The translations under genes and the position numbers were made by a program. A model generated the notes under the pieces. It was given only the letters and a program-made list of their open reading frames with translations, made no database searches and was not told where the DNA came from. A stretch of DNA of 64,000 bases from Jannaschia pagri (GTDB lineage Bacteria; Pseudomonadota; Alphaproteobacteria; Rhodobacterales; Rhodobacteraceae): positions 62,001 through 126,000 of the forward strand of contig NZ_BPFH01000007.1 of assembly GCF_019655435.1 (NCBI RefSeq). The letters are read 5' to 3'. Positions within the stretch are counted from its first letter, which is position 1; every line of letters begins with the position of its first letter. Of the stretch, positions 8,664 through 18,023 are shown in pieces.

Positions 8664-10612
8664 TCCGCCGCCTCCAGGACCTTACCGAGCGTCGGAACGA
8701 CCTCCGCATCAACCATCTGCAAGGTCGCGCGGATGGCGCCCTTGCGGCCGTCCTCGTAGGTGACCTCGGTTTCCGTGTAGACCTCGTCCGAGCCATCATA
8801 GAGACCCGCAATCAGATCGGCATATTTCGCCTCAATCGTGCGGCGCTTGACCTTCTGGGTGCGCGTCATCTCCTCGTCGTCGGCATCCAACTGCTTGTGC
8901 AGCACGAGGAAGCGGTGGATCTGGCAACCGGACAGCATCTCATCCTCGGCCACGGATTTGTTGACCGCGGCGACGTGGCTGCGCATCGTCTCGATCACGC
9001 GGGGATGGCCCGCCAATTCCTGGTAGGAGGCATAGGCGATGTTGTTCCGCTCCGCCCAGTTGCCGACTGCAGTCAGGTCGATGTTGAGGAAGGCCACGCA
9101 GCGGTCCTTGCCAGCGCCGAAGACCACGGCTTCATAGATTTCGGGGAAGAACTTCAGTTTGTTCTCGACAAATTTCGGCGCAAACAGTGCGCCGTCGGCC
9201 ATTTTCCCTACGTCCTTGGCACGGTCGATGATGCGTAGGTGGCCCGTCGCCTCTTCGATGAATCCCGCGTCACCGGTTGCGACCCAGCCCTCGGGGTCCT
9301 TGGTCGAGGCGGTCGATTCCGGGTTGTTGTAATATTCCTGGAAGGTGCCGGGCGAACGATAGAAGACCTCGCCCGATGGGGCGATCTTCAACTCCACCCC
9401 AGGGGTTGGCGTGCCCACGGTGTCGGAGCGGACCTCATTGTCCTTTTGTTGGGTGATGAAGACCGAAGCCTCGGTCTGGCCATATAGCTGTTTCAGGTTG
9501 ATCCCGATGGAGCGGTAGAAATCGAACAGCTCCGGGCCGATGGCCTCACCCGCCGTGTAGCCGACACGCACGCGGCTCAGCCCCAAGGTGTTCTTGAGCG
9601 GGCCGAAGACCAGCAGTTCGTTCAACTTGTAGCGAAGGCGGTCGCCGAGCCCCACGTCTTCGCCATCCAGAAGTTTTGGGCCGATCATCTTGGCATGGGC
9701 CATGGCGCTGTGGAACAGCTTCTTTTTGAAGGCTCCAGCGTCCTCCATACGGATCATGACGTTGGTCAGCTGGGTTTCGAAAACGCGGGGCGGGGCGAAG
9801 TAGTAGGTCGGCCCGATCTCGCGCAGGTCATGCATGATCGTATGTTCGCTTTCGGGGCAGTTCACGCAGAAGCCCGTGACCATGGCCTGACCGATGGAGA
9901 AGATGAAATCGCCCACCCAGGCCATCGGCAGATAGGCCAGGACTTCATCCGTCTGGCGCAGCCCGTCAAAGGTGGAGGAGGCCTTGGATGTCTCGACGAT
10001 GTTGTCGTGGCTCAGCACGACGCCCTTGGGCCGCCCCGTGGTCCCCGACGTATAGAGCATCACACAGGTGGTGGCGCCCGTCTGTTGGGCGCGGCGCCGA
10101 TCCAACTCGGCCCGGTCGGCACTGCGGCCCCGCTCCTGCAAGGCCTCCATCGACGACATGGCGGAATGGTCGTACTTCCGCAGGCCGCGCCCATCCAGGT
10201 AGACCACGTGGCGCAGACCTTCGATCTGATCCCGGACCTCCAGAACCTTGTCGACCTGCTCCTGATCGGCGGCGATCACGAATTTGGCGGCGCAATGGCC
10301 CAGGACATAGGCGATCTCTTCGCCGACCGCGTCCTGATAGAGGGGCACGGGGATGGCCCCCGCGCATTGGGCGGCCACCATGGCCATGTAGAGTTGCGGA
10401 CGGTTGCGACCGATGACGGCGATATGTTCCCCGATTTCGATCCCCTCGGCGATCAGGCCGAGCGCCAGCTCTTCGATGTCCGCCTTGGCCCGCGCCCAGG
10501 TCCATTCCTGCCAGATCCCGAATTCCTTCTCGCGGTAGGCCGCTGATCCGGCAAAGGCCGTCGCATTCCGGTCCAGGAATTGCGGGATCGTCCGCAAGGC
10601 GGTGTCGGTCAT
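8660..10612 (-). CDS. AMP-dependent long-chain-type acyl-CoA synthetase
   Basis: The enzyme activates a carboxylic acid to its CoA thioester by way of an acyl-adenylate. It is 650 residues long, in the range of FadD15-like long-chain ligases. Motifs: the AMP-binding P-loop MLYTSGTTGRPKGVVLSH near residues 185-202, YGQTEAS near 380-386, and TGDAGFIEEATGHLRIIDR near 455-473. It is the first gene of the liv operon and is coupled to the next gene by a GTGA overlap. The context suggests that it activates the acid imported by the transporter, or a product of that acid. No close substrate can be assigned. The ATG at 10612 is preceded by GGGAGG. Confidence 0.9.
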   Translation of the reverse strand: MTDTALRTIPQFLDRNATAFAGSAAYREKEFGIWQEWTWARAKADIEELALGLIAEGIEIGEHIAVIGRNRPQLYMAMVAAQCAGAIPVPLYQDAVGEEIAYVLGHCAAKFVIAADQEQVDKVLEVRDQIEGLRHVVYLDGRGLRKYDHSAMSSMEALQERGRSADRAELDRRRAQQTGATTCVMLYTSGTTGRPKGVVLSHDNIVETSKASSTFDGLRQTDEVLAYLPMAWVGDFIFSIGQAMVTGFCVNCPESEHTIMHDLREIGPTYYFAPPRVFETQLTNVMIRMEDAGAFKKKLFHSAMAHAKMIGPKLLDGEDVGLGDRLRYKLNELLVFGPLKNTLGLSRVRVGYTAGEAIGPELFDFYRSIGINLKQLYGQTEASVFITQQKDNEVRSDTVGTPTPGVELKIAPSGEVFYRSPGTFQEYYNNPESTASTKDPEGWVATGDAGFIEEATGHLRIIDRAKDVGKMADGALFAPKFVENKLKFFPEIYEAVVFGAGKDRCVAFLNIDLTAVGNWAERNNIAYASYQELAGHPRVIETMRSHVAAVNKSVAEDEMLSGCQIHRFLVLHKQLDADDEEMTRTQKVKRRTIEAKYADLIAGLYDGSDEVYTETEVTYEDGRKGAIRATLQMVDAEVVPTLGKVLEAAE

Positions 10613-11006
10613 GGTATCCTCCCCTCGGGCTGTCCCTCCCCGGACGGGCCCGCTCGGTCGGCACCGTGGCGGGTGACTCTTGCAAAGGTATTTCCGAAAT
10701 CTTTCGAATTGTAACAGGTCGGGTGTGCCTGCCTTTCGTGGCTAGGCCGGCACCCTTGGGGTGTCACAGTCAGCCTTGGGGGCAAAGACGACTGGCCAAT
10801 GTGCGACCCCAACGACCGACATGCGGCGGTGGCAAAACGTCCTGAGCCTACCGCCGCGGCGGCGTTCCGGGGTACTCAGGCAAGGCCTATCGCAATCGCG
10901 ATGAAGGCCAGGGGGCTCACACCTCGAACGAGGGTTTCACCAGCACACGCAGGCCGTTTCCATCCCAACCGTTAGGGGGATCTTCGCGCCCAACCCTTGC
11001 GCAGGT
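10613..11006. other. gene-free stretch upstream of the liv operon
   Basis: About 390 bases separate the start of the acyl-CoA ligase (read leftwards) from the end of a lipoprotein gene. The only notable feature is an AT-rich island near 10681-10715 containing aatctttcgaatt, in the position expected for the operon promoter. I cannot assign -35 and -10 boxes with confidence. No gene is seen. Confidence 0.4.
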
Positions 11007-11630
11007 CTACCCGCCCGCAGCCTGCACGTATCTGGTGCTCAATTCACCGCGCGCCCGTTTCCACTCGAAGACCTCTAGCCGTGGCGTCCAGTTATACCGG
11101 GTGTCGGCACGCACCGTCTTCCAGGTTAGAACGCCGCCTTGGCGCCAGGGGTCCAGGACCATCCCGTCATACATGCTTGCCCCTTGGGCGCTGACGATGA
11201 CGGTGGAATGCTCCAGCCGGAAGTTGTCATAATTCGCGATGGCCCGGTGCAGGTCCAAAGTGCGGAACCCCTCGGCCTTGAGACGGGTCTCGATGTCCTC
11301 CGCCCAATGCCAGCAGAGCCCGCGAGGTCGCAGCCCCCGATTGACCTTCCAGTTGTGGAGCATCGCATTGTCCGTAATCCGGTACTCATGGCGCAACTGG
11401 GCCGTGTATTCATAGGCGATGCGCGCGGCGCGGGCGGCCTCAAGCGGGTCGATGTTGGACCCAAGCGCCTGAATGCCAGCCGTGAGTGACCGGATATCGG
11501 CCTCACGCTCGGCCAGGCGAGTTGCGCTGATTGCCGGGGGTGGGCCGCTCGCCGGGGGCACCGGGCCGCCGCAGGCCGCGATCAGGGCGAGGCACAGAAC
11601 GGCGCAGATCTTGAGGGGTAGGCCCGGCAT
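11007..11630 (-). CDS. putative lipoprotein
   Basis: A 207-residue protein with a lipoprotein signal (MPGLPLKICAVLCLALIAAC, acylated Cys at about 20) followed by a Gly/Pro-rich linker. The body is a single domain with a Trp-rich C-terminal half (motifs RGLCWHWAEDIETRL, WKTVRADTRYNWTPRLEVFEW). The conserved-looking CWHWA with later Asn and His residues suggests a small folded domain, but I do not recognise it. It is a single gene, divergent from the kinase gene at 11872. Confidence 0.75.
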   Translation of the reverse strand: MPGLPLKICAVLCLALIAACGGPVPPASGPPPAISATRLAEREADIRSLTAGIQALGSNIDPLEAARAARIAYEYTAQLRHEYRITDNAMLHNWKVNRGLRPRGLCWHWAEDIETRLKAEGFRTLDLHRAIANYDNFRLEHSTVIVSAQGASMYDGMVLDPWRQGGVLTWKTVRADTRYNWTPRLEVFEWKRARGELSTRYVQAAGG

Positions 11631-11871
11631 CTTCGGTCGTCTCTCCGATGGTGTCTTTGCGTGCTAGTCGGTTTCGCATCCCCTGAAAAGTCCACCCGCG
11701 CCCGCACGGGCGGGATCCCTCATCGCTCATTTGTCTGTGGCCCCTGACGGTCCAAGCAAGCGTAAGGCCAGGCTGCCCTTTGGGCCGCGCGACCACCCCG
11801 ATGGACCGCCCCGCTGCCCCACGCCTTGCCCTTGCCCGCGCCGGTGGTACGCTCCGGCCCCAGGGGGAGTG

Positions 11872-13779
11872 ATGGCGAAACAGGCAACACCAACGACGGC
11901 GCGGATGACCCAAGCGGGGTTGAACCTGATTGGGCAGGCTCTCTCGATTTATAACGCGGATCTGCGCCTGGCCGTCTGCAATCGCATGTTCGCGACGATG
12001 TTTGATCTGCCCGATCACCTGACCCGACCCGGTGTCCCCTTTGCCGATACGATCCGCCATTTGATTGCGCGCGGGGAATACGGCCCCGCGGATGACATCG
12101 ACCGCATGGTGGCCGAGCGGGTGGCCCAGGCCCGCGCGTTCGAGCCCCATTACTTGGAGCGCACGCGCCCCAATGGGCAGGTGATTTCGGTCGAAGGGTC
12201 GCCATTGCCCGAAGGCGGTTGGGTCACCGTCTACACCGATATCACGGCCATCAAGACCCAGGAGCGTTTGCTCCGCGCTCGCTCCGAAGTGTTGTCAGAC
12301 CAACTGTTTGTCCGCGCCGAGGAATTGGCCCAGGCCAACCGTCAATTGGCCGCCGCCAATGCCGCTCTGCGCACGGCCCAAGCCGATGCGACCGAGATGG
12401 CAGCCCGGATCCGCCTCACGACCGAGATGCTGCCAGCCCATATCGCGCGGCTCGATCGTGACCGGCGGTACAGTTTCTCCAACCGGCGGTTGGCGGCTGT
12501 CTTCCCAGGGGCCCAGGCGGATATCGTCGGCCTGACCATGGAGGAGGCACTGGGCAGCGGGCCCTATGCCACGATTGCCCCCCACCTGGATGCGGCCCTC
12601 GGTGGCGACGCCCCGGTCTTTGAGATGACCCATGATCCCACGGGGCGGCGTATCCGGGTCTCCTTCACGCCCGAACTCGCCTCGGACGGCGATGTGATCG
12701 GGGTCTATGCCCTGTCCATGGATGTCACCGAAGAGGCGCAGGCCCGCGCCGCCGTGGCCCAGGCGGCGGGGCGCCAAGTGGCGGCCCAACTCACGTCCGG
12801 CATGGCCCATGACTTCGGCAACCTGCTCACAGTGATCTTGGGGCTACGCGATAAGCTTGGCTCAATGGACCTGCCGCCCCCCGCGCGGGAGGCCGTCGAG
12901 GCCATCGGCGTCGCCGCCACCCGGGGCGGTATGTTGATCGAACAGATCTCGGGCCTGTCTGGGCCACGCGATCTGCAACCCCGTGCTGTGGACCTGCGGG
13001 CGCTTTGGTCCGAACTGTCGGTCCTGGCGGGGGCGTCGCTGCCCCGGGCGGTCACGCTCGACACGCGGGTCCATGGCTTGGATGAGCCGGTGCTGTTGGA
13101 CCCGGACGCGCTGCGCGATGCGGTCCTGAACTTGATCCTGAATGCGCGCGATGCCATCGGCCCACGCCCCGGCACCATCACGCTCAGCGCGCGGCCCCAT
13201 CGGGACACCTGGCTAGAGGTAACCGTCCGGGACACTGGGCCAGGCTTTTCCGAAGACGCCTTGGCACGGGGGGCGGAGCCCTTCTTTACCGAGAAGGGAG
13301 AGGACGGCACCGGCCTGGGTCTGAGCATGGTCTATGATGTCGTCAAACTGGCCGGGGGGCGGACGCAGCTGTCGAATGCGCGCGACGGTGCTCAGGTGAC
13401 CCTGCGCTTGCCCCTGCGGGTGCCGCCACCAGGTTTGCCGCCGACCCTCGTACTCGTGGTCGAGGACGCCGCCCATATCCGAGAGGCCGTGCGCGACCGG
13501 CTGCTGGCGGCTGGGCATACGGTGCTGGAGGCGGGCAGCGTGACTGAGGCGCGCGGCCTTCTGGACATCGAGGGGATCGGCCTCGTCCTGTCGGACATCA
13601 TGTTGCGCAGCGCCGAGACGGGCCTGGACCTGGCCCGAGATGCGGAGGCGCGGGGGTTGCCGGTGGCGGTCATGACGTCTCTGCCAGCCGATGCGCCGCT
13701 TTACCGTGAGGCAGCCGCCCATTGGCCCGTGGTGCGCAAACCCTTTTCGGTCGAAAAGCTGTCGGCGGTCTTGGCATGA
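11872..13779 (+). CDS. PAS-domain hybrid sensor histidine kinase
   Basis: A 635-residue cytoplasmic kinase with no membrane segment. Order: PAS (about 15-110), a coiled-coil helix rich in Ala, Glu and Gln (about 125-180), a second PAS (about 185-295), a HisKA/H-box with MAHDFGNLL (His313, Gly where HDFNNLL is usual), a HATPase domain (N box NLILNARDAIG near 420, G boxes DTGPGFS and GTGLGLSM), and a receiver domain from about 523 with Asp575 in LSDIML. I chose the ATG at 11872 because GGGGGAG precedes it; the frame is open upstream to 11731. The stop overlaps the response-regulator ATG by 4 bases. The signal sensed is unknown. Confidence 0.9.
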   Translation: MAKQATPTTARMTQAGLNLIGQALSIYNADLRLAVCNRMFATMFDLPDHLTRPGVPFADTIRHLIARGEYGPADDIDRMVAERVAQARAFEPHYLERTRPNGQVISVEGSPLPEGGWVTVYTDITAIKTQERLLRARSEVLSDQLFVRAEELAQANRQLAAANAALRTAQADATEMAARIRLTTEMLPAHIARLDRDRRYSFSNRRLAAVFPGAQADIVGLTMEEALGSGPYATIAPHLDAALGGDAPVFEMTHDPTGRRIRVSFTPELASDGDVIGVYALSMDVTEEAQARAAVAQAAGRQVAAQLTSGMAHDFGNLLTVILGLRDKLGSMDLPPPAREAVEAIGVAATRGGMLIEQISGLSGPRDLQPRAVDLRALWSELSVLAGASLPRAVTLDTRVHGLDEPVLLDPDALRDAVLNLILNARDAIGPRPGTITLSARPHRDTWLEVTVRDTGPGFSEDALARGAEPFFTEKGEDGTGLGLSMVYDVVKLAGGRTQLSNARDGAQVTLRLPLRVPPPGLPPTLVLVVEDAAHIREAVRDRLLAAGHTVLEAGSVTEARGLLDIEGIGLVLSDIMLRSAETGLDLARDAEARGLPVAVMTSLPADAPLYREAAAHWPVVRKPFSVEKLSAVLA

Positions 13780-14468
13780 GCGCGACCATCGCGATCCTGG
13801 ATGACGACCCCGCCATCCGGTCGATCTTGACCGATGCTTTGACCGACGCCGGGATGCAGGTCACGGCCCATGCCCGAGCGGATGCCTTCGAGGCGCAGGT
13901 GCGCCGCGCCATGCCGGACCTCTGTCTCGTGGATCTTGGGCTGCCGGACAGGGACGGTTTGGCGGTCGTGTCCCGTCTCGCCCTAGAGGGGGGCGCAGCC
14001 ATCATCATCATCTCTGGCCGTGGACAGGTGCAGGACCGGATCACCGGGTTGGAGCTTGGGGCCGACGATTACGTGGTCAAACCCTTTGAGCCCGCCGAAA
14101 TCGTAGCGCGCGTCCGGGCCCGCCTGCGCAAGGCCGCGCCGCCCAGCCAATCGCGCGCGACCTTTGGGGAGTGGTCCGTGGACTTCGACCGCTACGTCCT
14201 GAGCGGCCCGCCGGGGGACGTCAGTTTCAGCCAGGCCGAAGGAGAGGTGCTGCGCTTGTTTCTCGACCGTCCGCGGCGGCTGATCTCTCGCGCGGATATG
14301 CAGGAGGCCTTGGGCGGCGCGGCCTCGGAGGCGTTCGACCGGGCCATCGACGTCCGCATCTCGCGCCTGCGGGCCAAGCTGGGCGAGGATCCAAAGAACC
14401 CCGCGTTGATCAAGACGATATATGGCGCCGGGTATCTCTTCTTAGGGGATGTGCACTGGCAGGGGTGA
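13776..14468 (+). CDS. OmpR-family response regulator
   Basis: A 230-residue regulator with an N-terminal receiver (acidic pocket LDDDP, phosphorylatable Asp53 in LVDLGLPDRDG, Lys in VVKPFEP) and a C-terminal winged-helix DNA-binding domain (about 125-228, with RAIDVRISRLRAKLGEDPKNP and IKTIYGAGYLF). The ATG overlaps the stop of the hybrid kinase (ATGA), so the two are made together and this is its cognate partner. The 3' end overlaps the 3' end of the opposing amidotransferase gene by 59 bases. Confidence 0.93.
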   Translation: MSATIAILDDDPAIRSILTDALTDAGMQVTAHARADAFEAQVRRAMPDLCLVDLGLPDRDGLAVVSRLALEGGAAIIIISGRGQVQDRITGLELGADDYVVKPFEPAEIVARVRARLRKAAPPSQSRATFGEWSVDFDRYVLSGPPGDVSFSQAEGEVLRLFLDRPRRLISRADMQEALGGAASEAFDRAIDVRISRLRAKLGEDPKNPALIKTIYGAGYLFLGDVHWQG

Positions 14469-15240
14469 GGTGCCGAAGGGGCGACATCTGCGCCCCATCT
14501 GCGGTTACGGTCACCAGCGTGTCGTCCGGCACCGCAACCCAGTTGGCCGGGCACCCGTCCAGAGGTTCTGAGGCCAGGGCACGACCGCCGTGGTCCAACA
14601 CCCCGCGCGACAGATAGAGCGTCGGCGTGCGCCCATCGCTGGCGTGTCGAACCCCGAGCAAACGGGCGCCATCGGACAGAAGACACGTGATCCGCGTGGG
14701 TTGCCGGGCCGGGCCGGTCACATCTTGAACCTGTGCCAGAGTCGCGGTGATGGCCGCCTCGGCGTCGTCGTCCAACCCGTTGGCCAACAGCATGAGGAAC
14801 AGCAGTTCGCTATCCGCAGACCCCTGCCGCAGGGCATAGGCCCAATCGGGAAGGGTCGCCTCCAAAGCGCGACGGTGGTGACCAAAGTCTCCGATCTGGC
14901 CGTTGTGGGCGAACGACCACCGGCCATGGGTGAACGGATGGCAATTGGCGCGGCTTGTCCCGCCCGTGGTCCCCGCTCGTACATGGGCCAGGAACAGTTC
15001 TGAGCGAAGGACGCGGCACAGGCTGGCCAGATTGGCGTCTGACCAAGCCGGTTGCACATCGCGGTAGAGGCCCGGCTCGGGCGTCTCTGGCACGTACCAC
15101 GCCATGCCGAAGCCATCGCCGTTGACGGCCAGTTTGGCCTCATCGGCGTGCTGCGATTGCTGCAGGAGGGAATGGCGCGGGCGGGTGACGATCCGCTCCA
15201 GTGGGATGGATGGGCCAACATAGCCCACAAGGCGACACAT
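14410..15240 (-). CDS. class II glutamine amidotransferase (EgtC/YafJ-like)
   Basis: A 276-residue protein of the N-terminal nucleophile glutamine-hydrolase fold: Cys2 directly after the start Met (MCRLVGYVG), NGDGFGMAWY near residue 40, LFLAHVRAGTTGG near 83, and CHPFTHGRWSFAHNGQIGDF near 100-120. This matches the YafJ/EgtC group, where some members hydrolyse the ergothioneine precursor; no other ergothioneine genes are in the window, so that role is not supported here. It starts 3 bases after the DUF6356 gene and is probably co-transcribed with it. Confidence 0.85.
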   Translation of the reverse strand: MCRLVGYVGPSIPLERIVTRPRHSLLQQSQHADEAKLAVNGDGFGMAWYVPETPEPGLYRDVQPAWSDANLASLCRVLRSELFLAHVRAGTTGGTSRANCHPFTHGRWSFAHNGQIGDFGHHRRALEATLPDWAYALRQGSADSELLFLMLLANGLDDDAEAAITATLAQVQDVTGPARQPTRITCLLSDGARLLGVRHASDGRTPTLYLSRGVLDHGGRALASEPLDGCPANWVAVPDDTLVTVTADGAQMSPLRHLTPASAHPLRRDTRRHISS

Positions 15241-15243
15241 GGA

Positions 15244-15462
15244 TCAGTGCCGATTGTGGATGCGGGCATAGAGGGTCTTCACCTTGCGGCTGGCCGTCGT
15301 TTCACAGAGCGGCGGCACAAAGGCATGCACCAGCGCCGCGCCGCCGGCCAGGAACAAAGCCGCCGCAAACCCCAACGCAAAGCGCATGTGGCCGAAGTAG
15401 GTTTCATCCACCGAAGCCGGATGATCGCGAAAGGCACGCAGAAAGGTGTCGATTTGGGACAT
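15244..15462 (-). CDS. DUF6356 family small membrane protein
   Basis: A 72-residue protein with the pattern of the DUF6356 family: FLRAFRDHPASVDETYFGH at the N-terminus, one hydrophobic segment MRFALGFAAALFLAGGAALV, then HAFVPPLCETTASRKV. The function of the family is unknown. It probably spans the inner membrane once. It is followed by the amidotransferase gene after 3 bases. Confidence 0.8.
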   Translation of the reverse strand: MSQIDTFLRAFRDHPASVDETYFGHMRFALGFAAALFLAGGAALVHAFVPPLCETTASRKVKTLYARIHNRH

Positions 15463-15573
15463 GGGAGCTCCGATCCGTGGGTGAGGTTCCGACAGTTTGC
15501 CCCGTCCAGACGGGCGTTTGGTCCCAAAAGAGGATGGCGGTTACTCATATTTTGGGATAAATGCCCAGCGTAG

Positions 15574-16032
15574 ATGGTTGATATAGACGAAACAGATCGC
15601 CGCATCCTGCGTGTGCTGCAAAAAGATACCACGCTGAGCCTCGATGCCCTTGCCGACATGGTGGCGCTGTCGCGAAACGCCTGTTGGCGCCGCGTGCGGC
15701 GAATGGAAGAAGCGGGCATTATCACGGCCCGTGTCGCCCATCTGAACGCAAGCGCCCTTGGTCTTGGACTGACCGTGTTCGTGATGATCCGCGCGGGCGC
15801 CCATGATCCCGATTGGCTGTCGCGCTTCCAGGCGGCCATCGCGGCCATGCCCGAAATCCAGGGCGCGCACCGGATGACAGGGGATCTGGATTATGTGCTG
15901 CGCGTCCGGGTGGAGGACGTGGCGGGCTATGACCGGTTCTACAAGGCGCTGATCGCGCGGGTGCCTGTGGCCGATGTCTCGGCCAGTTTCGTGATGGAGG
16001 ATATCAAGGACACGACCGAGTTGCCCATCTGA
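15574..16032 (+). CDS. Lrp/AsnC family transcriptional regulator
   Basis: A 152-residue regulator: N-terminal helix-turn-helix (ETDRRILRVLQKDTTLSLDA, then SRNACWRRVRRMEEAGII) and a C-terminal RAM ligand domain (about 65-145; GDLDYVLRVRVEDVAGYDRF). Proteins of this kind sense amino acids or related metabolites. It converges on the amidohydrolase gene 13 bases downstream. The AT-rich stretch at about 15541-15565, just before the start, is where an autoregulatory operator would sit. Confidence 0.9.
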   Translation: MVDIDETDRRILRVLQKDTTLSLDALADMVALSRNACWRRVRRMEEAGIITARVAHLNASALGLGLTVFVMIRAGAHDPDWLSRFQAAIAAMPEIQGAHRMTGDLDYVLRVRVEDVAGYDRFYKALIARVPVADVSASFVMEDIKDTTELPI

Positions 16033-16045
16033 CGGTCCGGCCCCC

Positions 16046-17221
16046 TCACGTCAGTCGCGCGGCGGCATCCGCCAGGATACGCAAGCAAGTCACCAGGTCG
16101 TCCTCTGCCGTGTCCTCGGCGAAGTCATGGCTGATCCCCCCGATGGAGGGCGCGAACAGCATTCCAACGGGAAGGACGCGCGCGACGTTTGTGGCATCAT
16201 GGAGCGCGCCAGACGGCATATGCCGCCACCGGCCCGGCGCGTGGACCGCGGCGGCTTCTGCCAGGGTTTCGCGCAGTCTCTGGTCCATGGTCGTAGGCGG
16301 CAGGCCGGCGGTGTCCGATACGTCCAGGGTCAGCCCCGTCGCCGCCGCCACATGGGCCAGGGCGCCACGAATGGCCCTTTCCATACGGTCCAAGCGATCC
16401 CTGTCGCCGTCGCGCCATTGCACCGAGAACCGCACCCGACCGGGTACAACGGAAGGCGCGTTGGGGTGCAGGGTAACATGGCCAATCGTCCAGACACTTT
16501 CCGGTGTGACGACATTGCGGAGGTGATCGGCAATGGCGATTTGCGCTTGGGCCAGCCCTGCCAGCGCATCTCGCCGGAGGCGCATGGGCGTGGTGCCTGC
16601 GTGGTTTTGCTGCCCGGTTAGGGTGACCGTCACCTGGCGCAGCCCCACGATGGCGGTGACAACGCCCGCTGTGTCCTGGGTCGTGTCCAGGACCGGGCCC
16701 TGTTCGATATGCGCCTCCAGATAGGCAGTGAACCGCGCGGGGTCCGGAAAATCCCCGGTAGGGGGCAGGGCCTGTGGTGCCGTGCCAAATCGTATCCCGT
16801 CCAGATCCTCCAGGGCGTCCGCCGCCTCCAGGGTGGTGGCCCCAGACCAGATCTCGGATCCGGTCGTTGCGCCGAACCGCCCTTCCTCGTCCTGAAAGCT
16901 GACGACCGAGACGCCGGGCGTGACCCGCGCCACTTCTAGCCCGGCGACCACGCCAAGGGCCCCGTCCAGCCAACCGCCCTCTGGCTGCGTATCGGTATGT
17001 GACCCGATCAGCAGCGGCCCGCCCAGCCCCCAGACGTTGCCAGCGGGGTCGATGTGCGGCTCCAATCCGGCCTCTGAAAAGCGGCCGGCCAGCCACCGGC
17101 GGGCGCGCACATCGTCTGGATCGAAGGCGCGACGCACAACGCCCGAGCCACTGGCCCCGATGGCGCGCAGGGCGTGCAGGTCGGCAAGGAAGCGGTCGGG
17201 ATCGAGCGGGTCGGGTAACAC
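16046..17221 (-). CDS. Zn-dependent amidohydrolase, allantoate / N-carbamoyl-L-amino acid type
   Basis: An M20-family amidase of about 391 residues that removes carbamoyl or ureido groups. Metal-site motifs: [19 protein letters not shown] (His, Asp) and FQDEEGRFG (two Glu), plus a dimerisation domain with QNHAGTTPM and a late [10 protein letters not shown] carrying the final metal His. I chose the GTG at 17221 because GGAAGAGG lies 7 bases upstream; an ATG at 17239 (397 residues) is the main alternative but has no good ribosome site. In a genome with xanthine dehydrogenase nearby, allantoate is a plausible substrate, but other N-carbamoyl compounds are equally possible. Confidence 0.82.
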   Translation of the reverse strand: MLPDPLDPDRFLADLHALRAIGASGSGVVRRAFDPDDVRARRWLAGRFSEAGLEPHIDPAGNVWGLGGPLLIGSHTDTQPEGGWLDGALGVVAGLEVARVTPGVSVVSFQDEEGRFGATTGSEIWSGATTLEAADALEDLDGIRFGTAPQALPPTGDFPDPARFTAYLEAHIEQGPVLDTTQDTAGVVTAIVGLRQVTVTLTGQQNHAGTTPMRLRRDALAGLAQAQIAIADHLRNVVTPESVWTIGHVTLHPNAPSVVPGRVRFSVQWRDGDRDRLDRMERAIRGALAHVAAATGLTLDVSDTAGLPPTTMDQRLRETLAEAAAVHAPGRWRHMPSGALHDATNVARVLPVGMLFAPSIGGISHDFAEDTAEDDLVTCLRILADAAARLT

Positions 17222-17330
17222 TTTGGTCCTCTTCCGCATGAAAGGTCGGTGTCTGTGGTGGCGAGTATTCTCCCTGTTCCGGCCAAGGGTCAAACCACCC
17301 AACACTGGCGTCTAAGCACACCGCGCAGCG

Positions 17331-18023
17331 ATGATCCGGCGCCACGGTCCCATTCGCGGCTATGATCCACTGTCGCCCGGCCCGGCGGACCTTTTATCGG
17401 CGGCGCACACCGATCATATCCTACGCCTCGACCTCTCGGCCCACCTAGTGCCCCACGAGTTTCAAACGGCCCGCCGCCTATTGTGGTGGCGTGACGGTGG
17501 CGACGGGATCCGGCACCTCCTCCTTCTGGCGCGGTGAACAGGCGGGGCGATACCGGAGGGTTTTGGCCTCTCGCTGGACTTTGTTCTCCATGTATCGGGC
17601 GGGCGACCCGTGGCCTGGCACCGGACCCCCGCCACCCTGCGTCTAGACATCCGGGTGACGCCGCCGTCCCAGTGGTTGGATCTGACATCGCTTCGGGGCG
17701 CGGCACACCTTCGCAAGGGATGCGCCCTTGTCCTTCCCCGCGCTGTGAAACAGGCACTGGCCTTTCTTGACCCGATCCAAAGCGTAGCAGACCCGACCGA
17801 CAGGTTTCTATGGGCCGAACGGCACTCGGCGGCCAAGCGATCCTGCGTCGAGCCGCAGCACGATCTCGCCAAGGCTGTCGTCACGGCCCGACTCGGCAAT
17901 GCCAGCCAGGGAGCGGCGCAACTGGCCGCCTGGGTCGCCCAGCACCAGACCCTCGACCCAGCTGCCATCCGCAAACTGGAAACCCACCTGAGGACGGCCG
18001 CCTATCCCCATCACGGGTCCTAA
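17331..18023 (+). pseudogene. conserved-looking ORF split by an in-frame TGA (17535-17537)
   Basis: One reading frame runs from an ATG at 17331 to a TAA at 18021-18023 and is interrupted only by TGA at 17535-17537. Before it the protein reads ...RHLLLLAR; after it TGGAIPEGFGLSLDFVLHV, with no change of frame. A TGG Trp in place of the TGA would restore a 230-residue protein. The downstream part could start by itself at the GTG at 17610 (137 residues). GC at third positions is lower than in neighbouring genes, as expected of a decaying gene. I do not recognise the family. The TAA lies inside a family 3 repeat. Confidence 0.5.

Noticed and set aside
17535-17537. TGA read as selenocysteine
   Set aside because: No SECIS-like hairpin is seen directly after the TGA and the product is not a known selenoprotein; a nonsense mutation is simpler.
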